From positions 42,634-106,633 of the forward strand of contig ML133387.1 in the NCBI GenBank assembly GCA_003864495.1: a stretch of DNA of 64,000 nt, read 5' to 3'. Under the pieces are notes generated by a model. The model was not told the origin of the DNA. It was given only the letters and a program-made list of their open reading frames with translations, and ran no database searches. Source of the stretch: Nemopilema nomurai. Lineage: Eukaryota > Cnidaria > Scyphozoa > Rhizostomeae > Rhizostomatidae. A program made the position numbers and the translations under genes. Each line of letters starts with the position of its first letter. Position 1 is the stretch's first letter. Below, one piece after another: positions 46,950-58,900 of this stretch.

Positions 46950-49900
46950 TTAAGCATTCTTCTGGTCAACCTTGATGATGACCTGAAAGAGAAATAAAAA
47001 AAATTTTAATGATTAATCTACCCAAACTGAGAGCAGTCTCTCACACACGCCATCTTCTTCCATTCACCATGGCAACCATAGTTATAGTGATGATGGTTGT
47101 AGCAGCCAGTCTCTACTGTGTTTGTCACATGCACATCAAGTTTCTAAGCGTCATTCCCATATCTATTTCATCACCGTTATAATCTCACACTAGCTTTCCT
47201 ACCTATTTTTTCTAATGTGATTAATCAAACAGTTAATTAATCTGTCGATGAGTTCTCATTAGTTGAAACACTGCTTAACGGGTTTCAACGGTCACTTGTT
47301 TGGCACGTGTTATATCGGTCACATGGGTGTCAAATCATTGGCTGGTTTCTTCCTTTAACAGGACTCGACTTTTGATAATCAAATCAGCATGATTTCCATT
47401 TTGATATATTTGATTAGCATACATGTTGCATAGAAAATTCTTGCGTTTTGTAAGCGGATTAGATTTCTGCTTTTTAAAAGATAGACAGCAGTTTAGATTA
47501 ATGCTACTGTCGAGATTTTCTCTGACACAAGGTCTAAACCTACCCAAGACTGCGGTAATGTGGAATTAATTTAATATTTTAATTCCTATTTTGCCAAACA
47601 TAGGCAGTGGCGCAGAGAGGGGGGAGGGGGAGGGCAATTTGACCCAGGGCCTCGGCCTGAAAGGGGCCCTCCAATTCTGATGAAAAATATTCTAACTTAA
47701 AATTTTTTCATATACATGAAAAATTTACGGATTCATCTTTTAAGCTGAGTTTCCCTGAGCTTTCTATGGAATTTTTTAAATAAAAGTGCGTAGAATAAAT
47801 ACTTTCTTCACTTTAAATTTTAATTGCGTAGCAAATTAGAAAAAAATAAACCAGAATTGAAGGAAAACATTTGAAGTCCACTTTAATCAGCTAAAAGGGT
47901 GTGGTCAAGAGCGTGTCTAAATCGCTAATCTTTAGAATTAATGGATTAGAATTTTTTTACATTTTAGGATATTTTATTCATATTCTTTAACATGCACAAC
48001 GTTTGGAAATAATAGGCGTTTCCCATTTTAAAAAGGGCGTGGTCCCAAATTTCTTTTGGATCCGATTCCAGGGCCCCGACCGGGACTTTGCCCCAGGGCC
48101 CAAGCCACCTCTCGGCGGTCCTGAACATAGGTGCCCTGGTGTGAATAAAAATTTCTTACCGATTTCACTTGTGTGTACTGTTCCAACCCATATTCACCCC
48201 TGTTAAAGACAAAGATTCATTTAGTATAAAAACACTACAATAGAATAATATTTCCCGATACTGCACATAAAACAGCTGCTTGACAAAAGAGTAATATTAC
48301 AAGCTGTGCATCCGAGAACTACAATGCCAAATAAAGACAATACGTAGTAGAGTTTTTGCAGATAACTTACGTGTGCAATTATGAAGCAATCTTCATTACT
48401 AGGTTTTATCAATGTGTTATCGAATATGCGCTTACGCGATAGGGTACTCGACATACGGGTTTGGGGCGTTTAAGTGTATTGGCTAGCCTACTGAGTACTT
48501 TTGGTATTTGCTTGTATAAATCGCAGCCAGTGCATCGATCTTCAAGGAGCCTATCCACAGAATTTTAGCAGGGGTAAGAAGATACTCACAATTCTCTACC
48601 GCTGCCAGACATTTTGTAGCCACCAAATGGGCTTTGGGCATTCAGTACATCATAGCAGTTCACCCTAAAATCACAAGTGAAATCAAAAGTATTAACACTT
48701 GCTTAGAGTGCTTATACAAATCTTTACAGAAAAGTGTTTTAAAAAGTCCAGAACATTGATATTTTCAAGGCTGTGAATGAGAAGAGTGCCCTCTGTTCAA
48801 ATACCTAAATTTAATCTACTTTAATACCATCTACTTCTTTATTCGGGCACAAATAAAATCTTGTTAAATTTATGTACATTGAGGGAGCCTGATATTTATC
48901 CAGAAAGCAAGGAATCACAAAGCCATCGATGAGAAGCAGAAGTGACCAGATTGGAGTTACCAGCAATCTTTCAGTTGGTAAATCGAGCATGCTTTAGCGC
49001 CTTAGCTTAATAGCTGTCGTTAAATGTATTACCTTTCGCCAATTTAGGGCTTTGCATGCTCATGTATCCATACAACGCCTAGACCCTTGACATGACCTTG
49101 TTAAAAATACCACAGCTATGCTTTATACGCAATTCATAGTGCCATAAACAGTTGAGTTTAGCATAACAGTCTCGTACAGAATAAAAAAGGAAACTGAAAG
49201 TGAGTAGATGCCAGTCCAGATTCAAGAAGCCTAGGTCTTCCAATAGGAATTCACCGCGTATTAAGGGTGTAGATCAGGGGTCTCAAACTCAGTTTCCCTG
49301 GGGGGCCGCTGGAGGCAGAGTCTGGGTGAGGCTGGGTCGCATCAAGATTTCCACAAGAAAAGCGCTGATAAAACGTGAGCGTGAGTGAACAAGTCCTTTG
49401 CGGCACTAGACGCGTTTTTATTGTGGCAACCTGACTGGCTCTCTCATCTCCTTGATATTGTTCATAGTCCATACTTTAAGTATGCAAAAACTATTTCCGC
49501 TTTTTCTTGTCACCAACATTTCTTTATGTTGAGACGGGGTCGCAAATTATCCTCACGCGGGCCGCAGTTGGCCCGCGGGCCGCGAGTCTGAGACCCCTGG
49601 TGTATATTAAGCTTACCATACTGTGCCAGCTCTGATGCCGTGTGCCACTTTCAAGGCCCTTGCCAGATCGTTCGTGTGAACAGCCGCTGCGAGACCATAT
49701 AATGTGTTATTGGCTCTTTTAATGAGCTCATCAACGTCTTTGAACTTTATGATTTGCTGCACGGGTCCAAATATCTACGAAACAAGTGGGGGTGAGACAA
49801 GGAAGCACTGGAGTACTATGGCTAATCAATCGAAACGTATCAATCAAACTAATCAGGCATCGTGGCATAAAGTTAGATGTATTGATTGGTAGACAGCTCA

Positions 49901-52900
49901 AGGTGCCTGTAAGTTTTTATTTGCAAATCCGACAAAAACGGCTTGGAGCTTCTCCTCTAAACTTTCCTACATCAAACAAGTATCTGCATAAGAAATAACA
50001 ATACAAAATGAGCACACTACCCGTAGGTGGCCTCCAGCGCACTCTAGGCAAACAAATCCTAGGTGGGGCAACTGAGGCGTCCCTTTGATAAAATGGAATT
50101 GGGATGTAAAGGAAATGATTAAGATTTCACGTGCAAAGAAAAGTTCTTGAAACAGTAGGCGTAACAAAAACACTAGCGGACTCCTACTTGAACGAGTTAA
50201 CAAAGAAGCCGCCTCTAGACTACAACCAAAATTTGCGATAGAGGGTATCCTGCAAACTTGATAAATACGGGGAGGGCGATTTTTGCGAGGAAAGAAAGGG
50301 ATGCTATAAACTGCAGAAAATTAACTGCATAAAAAGCCAAATGCATACCTCTTCCTTGGCGATACGCATATTATCTGTGACGTCAGAAAACACTGTCGGC
50401 TCGATGAAGAACCCCTTGTCACCAGCTCGTTTGCCGCCGCAATTTAATTTCGCACCTTCCTTCTTTCCACTTTCAATCAAGTCCAAAATTTTGTCAAACT
50501 GCTCTTTGTCAATCTGTCGGATTGGTATTTGATTAGTTTAAGTCCATTTGAAGAATGAGAATTAATGTAGAATCAAGAACTGCGTTTCAGTATACGTGCA
50601 ATTTCTTTGTATCGGCTTCTACTAGAACGCTAAACCCCAAGACACTACGCTATCGGCCTACGTTCTAGAGCCCTCAAATATCATTTGAAAGCATAATGAC
50701 GTCATAAACTTCATAGAAAAATGCCAAAATGAAACTGCAACAAAGACTCTAAAAAGTAAAATTTTCTGGTTGAGAGCCCTTTTGATGGCTACACTGGTTG
50801 GGTGTGCCATAAAAAGATTGCATCCTTGAAATCCAAACCTGTGGGCCCTGTTGAGTGGAGCTATCCATAGGGTTGCCAACCGTTCTTTTTTGCGCTCTCA
50901 AAACACTCTTCTTCACAAACTCGTCATAGACAGATTCTTCGACGAACGTGCGGCTCCCTGCGCAGCAGCACTGGCCTTGATTGAAGAACAAGGCAAAATG
51001 GCTTAGTTCCACAGCGTCGTCAATATTCGCATCGGCAAAAATGATGTTCGGGCTTTTTCCGCCGAGTTCCAGGGTCACATTTTTCAAGTTGCTTTTTCCA
51101 GCTGCTTGTTGAATAATTTTACCGACCTGTAGAGTATATATAAGCCTGGTAATGATATGAATATAATGTTTAAAGATAATAGTGTAATGTAGAAAATATA
51201 CTAAATATAACGTAATTTAAAAAAATATGTGTGTCTAAAATATTAGTAAATACGGCATTTCTAACATTGGAATGCACGAGAGGAGCTTTCAATAAGCAAT
51301 TGAAATAACAGGACCACACAATTCAGTAACACAAAGCAAATAAGGAGTAAAGTTAACACTAAACACCCGTCAAAGATTTTATAGGCCAACTGCCAACGGC
51401 TGTTTGCCTGGCCCCAAATTGCTGGCAGTTTGCGTGATACTCGACAGGTCTGTGGGTAGCTCTGGCTTCTATCTGCACAGGCATGAATTGTTTTCAAATT
51501 GAAAAATCGTGACCAGGACGTTAATTGATCTGACGCTGTATCACAGAAGAGTAGGATACAACAATTCAAGTCAACTTCACTATGCATCAAGGTATAATTA
51601 AAGCCAGCCCCTTAATCTTATAGCAGAATCTCATCTTCAAGTGTGAAAAAGGCGAAGCATCAGGCATATTAAAATGCCACAAAACATGAATCCGTAATGC
51701 AGTGGCTACCACAATTGCAAGTTAAAGTTGAAAGATTACGGCCGATGGTATAATAAAGTGTACAAACTTCAGTTGATCCGGTGAATGCGACTTTGTCAAT
51801 ATTCATGTGCTCCGAAATGGCAGCACCCGCTGTTGGGCCATATCCCGAAATGATATTCACAACACCAGGAGGAAACCCGGCCTAATCGAAACGAGAATGA
51901 AGTTGTAAAAGAATTACTGAAGATATAGTCAATGAGCAGCATGCTGTTAATAAAAATTGTATTTTCAACCATCGAGGTTACACTTAACAAGTCTCCTGGA
52001 AGGTTGGTTGTAGACAAACTATGGGCCAGGGTTGGGTTTGGGGTTTGAAATGTCTATCTCTTTAATATACATTAACATCAATCAGTTAAATAAAGATCTT
52101 TGTCATTGTAATATTTATGTGACTAATTAAAAAGCCCTAACATCTTGATTAGTGCACCAGCCATGTCCTCGCGAGGACCGGCATTTTCTTTGCTTCTAAC
52201 AAAGTGCTGTGTGTCCCAAGGTGTAACTGTCACGGTTATGATGTAACAGCTTTGGTTTTCAGTCCCCTGAAAAACCCAGTAAGGCAAATGTTACTGAAGA
52301 GAGAATCATTCACTTTCAATGGTCACGGCACCAGTTGGCATTTGAAACGAGGCCCAATGAGACAGCTTACCTCCTTTATCAAGCTAGCAACGTACAGCCC
52401 GGTCAATGGGGTTTGCTCTGCCAACTTCATGACGACAGTGTTTCCACAACATAGAGCTGGGCCTAGTTTCCACGCTTGCATGAGGAGAGGAAAATTCCAA
52501 GGGATGATTTGGCCGACAACACCAATCGGTTCACGTCGTGTGTAGTTAAAGAAGTCTCCATCTTGAAGGGAAATTAACGAAAAATATCAATTTAATTGTC
52601 ACTGAGTTGCCTAGATTGTTCTCAATTTGTGCACACTGCATTTTCTCTCGCCTTTCATGTGTTTCTCCATATCAAAATCATCAAACGCATGTCTTCTACT
52701 TCCATGTTTTATTCTAATTCTTTGTGAGTGGTTTGAAACATGCCCAAACTTAAGAGATTAAAAGAAGATGTGAAGTAGATTTACAGTCATTATTGTCATT
52801 CACAGTCAATCACGTGCTGTATCTTCTTAGTATATTCGATCCGCAAATGGCTAGATATTTTGTCAGCATTTGGTCATTCTCATTCTTCAAGTACTTAGTT

Positions 52901-55900
52901 ATGCAAAATTATGGTTTGGCTGTCTCTTGCTTTTGTGAAAATTGATGTCATTAAACCAAATTACCGTTTACTGAGTTGCAGTTTTTTAAAATATGTTTAC
53001 ATATTCTAAAGGCACATAACCTTACCTGTAGGGATAGTTTTGCCATGGATTTTGTCAGCCCATCCTGCATAATATCGGTAGCATTTGATTGTGAGGCCAA
53101 GGTCGATGTCAAAGGAATCAGAGTATGGCTTCCCATTGTCTAATGTTTCCAACTCCTGCAATGAACAGACTATTGCTTGCAGAAAATCCAGTCAAAAATT
53201 GAAAGCTTCTAGACCCTTGCTGAATTTTTATGCTGTTGGTACCTTGGTATCTGCCCAACACAATTATTCTTGCCCAACAGAAGGTGTAAATTCGCCTTGA
53301 GACAAAAGAAAAATAATAACTATTTTTTGCTGTGTTGCTGAATCACAAATTTCAACAAGAACAGAAAGAACAAATTTGATATTAAAATTGTTGTGTCCTC
53401 TAATTGGTTGTGTAATAGAGCAGAAATAGTTTCCAATAAACTACGCAAATCTCATTATATAATTATGCACAAAGCAGAAAGATAAATATATATATTTATA
53501 AACTTGAAAACTTCTGTGAACTAAACTATTGATAACCTCAACTATCTCCTAAGAATACATTTCCACAACTCCTCTTCCTCCTCTCTTCAAAAACTTTCAA
53601 GTTCCAACTCTGGGTGCCAATGCCTCTTTCTGATGTACCAGCCAACTGGGTAGATGGATAGCCCCTGTTCTTGGAAGAACTGATGGTGGGCATACAAATA
53701 CGATCCTAATCCAAAAGCATTATTTCAATCCCCTGACGGTTGTTTAGCTTTCGGAGAAAACTCAAAGGAAAAATTTTAGTCCTTATGAAGGTTGAGCCTG
53801 GAATGATTCTAAATTTATCGTAAATTTTAGCAATTTTGGGCCTTGATATTCTTACACACTACACTCTGATAAAATATGTGTTTAGCTTGCTACAAACCTT
53901 TTTGTTCAGAAGTGTGGCCCACTATGAAGTTACGCATAATTAAACTATTTAGATTGGACTTTAAGAAACTAATTAGAGTAGACCACCGATGAAGGCTCTA
54001 GGAATTTGAAGATAAACGGTCCCTAACAGCTTGCAAAAAGCATTATAAAATCATTTAAGATTTGCGTTAAGCTTCTTTTTAGCTTCAATGATGTCATTAA
54101 TTTCATTGTTTCTAAAATTAAAATTGTTGTTTATTTCCGAACTGTTAGAATAAACATTTCTAATTCATTCTCAAGTCAAAATGTGGAAACTACTGATAAT
54201 GTGCGAATTGGTTCATTTCTGGATTGGCACTGAAGGCTCTGACACAAAATCAACCATTTCCAAGAGATTTATGTCAAATAAAATCACGTAGGTAGGCTAT
54301 CGCGAATAACCTTTATCATAAATACTTTCTAATGTGATGTCTGTAGTATTCTAATAATTATCTAATTCGATGATTTCTTCTTATTGTCATCGATAAATAA
54401 AGCTAGTCTTCTGAATACCGCTGATTCTTCTTACAAGTCATGAAAAAACTGACACCACTCATACACAACATTGCATATAAACGTTTCTTACACTTGTAAA
54501 AGCAATAATGACATTTTCTCTTGAGAAGGCATAGAAGCCTAAATTTTTCGCTAACACTGCTCGTAATGTATACGATACCGTAAATCATCAATCAAAAATG
54601 ATTTTCAATTTCTCATTAAATCTTGATCATAATTCTTCTACCTCTTTACGACAACATCTAAAAAAATTAAAGCCTAGAAATACTAGAAACAGTCCGTTAA
54701 TATAACTATAGTTCTATGCTGATATCCTGTTGATATTTTTGTGTCATTATTCCCTTATGCAAGTTGCTTTCAATCAAACGTAAACTGCCAACAAATAGTA
54801 CCAATTTCTGATGTACCAGCCAACTGGGTGGATGGATAGCCGCTATTCTAGAAAGCACTGTTGTTGGGCAACCTGGCTTCTGTGCTTACAACTTCAAAGT
54901 AGCACGGGGGTGGCTCATTTGGAAACCCAGACATCTCTATCGACTGCCTTCCTCCGTCGCCCAGCTGCGAGGGCGCTGCAGCTACGCCAGCTCCGTGGTT
55001 GCCGTAGTGATCCACATAATCAACACCATCCGGTCGGTACACAATCTGCGGCCCGTTGCTTTCGTCCGCCACTTCTGCTTGTCCAAGGAAGATCTTTTTC
55101 TGAATGGTGTACTCGAGCTTTTTCCTCAAATGAAACAAGGCCCTGTACAGCCATGTAAGACCAAGAAAGTTGACAATCCAGAAAGTGGTCAGGTTCATCC
55201 AGAATGACTTGTGCTTCGTATCCGTGTAGGCGCACATCCTCTTCTCAAATCCCGCGATGACGTCATTATAATCAAAACAAATTTTCTCATCTCGATGCTT
55301 ATTCTGCTCAATCAATTCTTTTTGCATTTTCCAAAATTTATCCTGCGTTTCTGAGTCACCACAAGTCACCATCTTTTCAAGTTTCAGGCGTGTAACACCA
55401 CCCTGGTCAAACCTCAGGCCGTCCGGATCGGAAATGTCAACAGACCGGCCAATTGGAAAATTCTTGCTCTCCGTGTATGTTGTTACCATCTCTTGGTACG
55501 TTTCAATGCGCGATTGGCTGTTCCCCTGAGCATCGGTGTAATAAACTGTGCGCGTCCGAAGCTCCATGTGGTAACATTCTATTTTCATTGTCCTCACTGG
55601 GTCCGTACTTCTAAGCTTGTTAATGTAGTCAACAACAGAAACATCAAGAGAAATGCTTGCAATGTACTCGTTTTCAGGACTGCAACAGGACTCGATCAGC
55701 ATGTACACGTAACCCAGTAGCACCATTACAATGCCCATTATGGTGAAGTCCTGCATCACTTCCCCATATTTGTGACACTGACTAGCCCTGCAGCCAAACA
55801 GGTAACACAGCCAGAACAAGTAAGTGAAGAATGCGTGCAGAGAAATGATGCGAAGGGCGCTCTTGTCTTTCATGATACCAACGAACATATGAACTGTTGG

Positions 55901-58900
55901 TATGAGGACTTGTATGAGAGGAACAACGGCCAACAGCACGGGCTTGGTCCAGTAATGGTCATCGAAGCTAAAGGGCTTCGTTTGCTCTTTGGGTCGGTTC
56001 CACCTGGGGACAGTTTTCACGGTGACTGGTGCTCTTGTTGACGGTGTCGCTCTTGTTGACGGTGTCGCTCTTGTTGACGGTGGCAAATTGGTGCATGCGG
56101 TGGGACGTGTCCATGTGGTCGAGGAGCTTCCTTCTTCGCATTGCGATATGAAGAAAGTAGGGCGGCCTCTTTTACAAAATACTGAGGCAAAGCTGGAAGC
56201 TTCTTTATTGTACATTACTACCTGTCGAACAGAGGATGGGTATATGTAAATCGGACATTGTGAATACACTTTACTGCACGTGTCTCCTCGATAGCCCTCT
56301 CTGCAGATACAAACAGTTTCATTCGTCAAGTTGATTTTCGTGCAAGTGCCCCCATTCTGGCAAGGGTTCCATTCGGTGCAAGAAGGAGAAGTACCATTTA
56401 TTACTCTTTGTAATAGCCCACGACAAAAAACACCAACCGGGTTTGTGAACCTTCTCCAAGTGCTGCCAACAAGCGTTTCCCAATCAGAAGTGATATATTC
56501 TGGTCGAAATGCACCGTCTTTGGCTCTGAGAAAGGAAGTGTATCCTTCTTGTGCCACATACCAATAGGGACCGCTGTACGAAAGTATCCACTTCGTCTGT
56601 CTGCTGTGTCTATAGCGTTTCCGATTGTTCATATAGTCGTAATATCCCCCGACCAATTCCTCAAAATAATCTGTCAAATGATTATGAAGAACTGCACCAT
56701 TGTCCGAACTGGTGAATGTTGTGTTGAAAAACACGCGGCCCGTTGTGCAACGGAAAACATCACGTGGGACACAAATCAGCCCGATCGTGCCAGCAGACAC
56801 AGATGTGTGTGCTGCGGATTGCCAATCATAATACTGCCACTGGCGGATGAACCTCCTGTATGGTCGTTGCACGCTAGTTATCAAGTTTTGCCATGACTTA
56901 TCCACAAAATCGCTCGTCATTTTCGCGTGTAGACCGACGTAACTTCTGCTTGAATTTGTCGAACTTGCGAACGTAAACGCCATGGCATTCTCCCCCTTTG
57001 AATTTACGTATTCAAAGTAATAATTCCTCTCCTCATGCTTAAATATCGGGTGTCCGTTATTGTCTTGAAACTTGCGATAAACTCCTGTAAATTGGACGTA
57101 GGGCACTTCCTTCTCGTCTCCGTGATTGAAGTAAAATCTTTCGCAAAGCTTCACAGCACTCGACTCTGCCACGCAAAACATTAAAACGACACTGCTCACT
57201 AAAATCGCCAAACATGCCATTGGAGTAACCTTTCGGCCTAACATCTTATGAACCTGTTTATTATATCAGCTCTCAAACCAAGGGTCTTTCTTCCAACCAG
57301 AGATACTCGAGCGCTTTAGGAAGCTTTTCCAGTTTCCGGGTTGTTTTATGCTTTCCGTTGACAAGTCCGTGACGCAAAAACAATGCAACGGAGGCGTGAC
57401 CGTCATTCCCACGTCTGCGGTCGAAGACAAAACCCTACTTAATTTCGAACCCGTTTACACGGGATCCGATCCGAACGGATCCATACCCAAACTGGTGCGG
57501 ATAGGCCTCGCTTTTACACGAGACCTGGATCCGATCATGTGTAAACGGGTTTTCATCTCTCCTTTTCTGGCGGCATTGGTATCATTCTTAAGTTATAGAA
57601 TATTCCGGCTATCGTGAAATGCGATATTGTCCCCTTTTGCCAGTCTGCAGAGTATGGCACTTTTCGACGAAATCTCCGGTGTGCATGAGCAAAAAGCCTG
57701 GTGTGCCGGTGTGCACCACCAAAAATTTCTGGTGAGCTGGTGTGCACCAGCTTCTTTCCCCTGTTGTGGTTAAAATTTGTAAATTTGCATTTCACCATAA
57801 AAATTCGAAAGATTTTGCCCACCCTTTTTGGAGACTCAATATTGCAATAAAGACTGACGTCTGGGAATTTGTTTGGAAACAAAATTTTGTTTCAAGCCTA
57901 TTTTTGGTCAAGTAGGTAATCATTAAATGCTATGTTAGAGGACGAGCATTAGGCAACTTCAAAGTTAGCAAAGATGTTGACAGGATCAAGAATGAACATC
58001 AAAGGTGTCCACATGTTTTGAAGGACAGTAGCTAAGCTGAAGTTTAAATTTGTTTTAATTCGTTTTCAAGTTCGAGTCTGTAACTCACGCTTATTTTGTA
58101 TAAGAAATAGCTCATGGGCAACTAAAGCCTTACTTTTCAGAAGTTACGAAACCGTACTACTTGGACTGAAAAGCTAAGAAGCATTAGCAATTTGTAGTTT
58201 CAATTTCCCCATGTTAATGAAGAATGTTTTGACACTGTACAGTACAGTATAGCAAACAGTTTTGACATTGATGCAAGTGTGCGTTATGTTATTTCTTCTT
58301 CTTAGACCTTGATTTTGAAGCGATTTGGAAGTCCTTTTTAACAAAAATAGACTAGCTCCAGCTCTACACTAAAGTGATCAAAAGTATAAGAAAAAAGTCA
58401 CTTAAAACCTTTGGTAGCAATCTTATGGTTTAAGAAGCTGCCAACCTCACCAGTCCCAGATCTAGCATTATAAAATGAGTAAACATATAAAACCATAGCC
58501 CTGCTATTTTTCAAAAATACTTTAGAAACATTTTTGAAGTATACTGTTGAAGATAGCGCAAGTTTTTATTTGTTTATTTGCCAAGTAAGATTCATGATAT
58601 CTCAAATTGTACATACACAACTGTTTTTATCAGGTGAAATTTTCTATGGGACCAAACCCAGCCACGCCCATCTTGTGCGACAGGTTTTGTACAAAAGTAT
58701 CTTCGGTGTGCACATGCCATACTCTGCAGATTGCACATAAAATAAAGTACGTGTGTCTGAGATTGAGAGGCGTGGCAGGGGCATTTTCCAATATATTTTT
58801 CAACCAAATTAATGGAATTTATGAAATGCATGTTGTTTTAAACATTACATTTAAACTTTAAGAGCACTGCTATCGGGGTCTTTCGAGACCTCCTTGAAAC

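Larger units (their letters stand above)
53156..54847. other. ALDH intron 4, part downstream of the nested gene
   Basis: Intronic AT-rich sequence with two remnants: a short duplicate of the nested gene's 3' end (53631-53700) and a dispersed-repeat copy (53740-53880). Apart from those I see no coding exon; the nested gene's 3' UTR probably occupies the part next to 54848. Confidence 0.55.

Noticed and set aside
54811..57617. Numerous plus-strand frames opposite the chimeric gene
   Set aside because: They are antisense shadows of the 798-residue frame, which has a signal peptide and recognisable domains.
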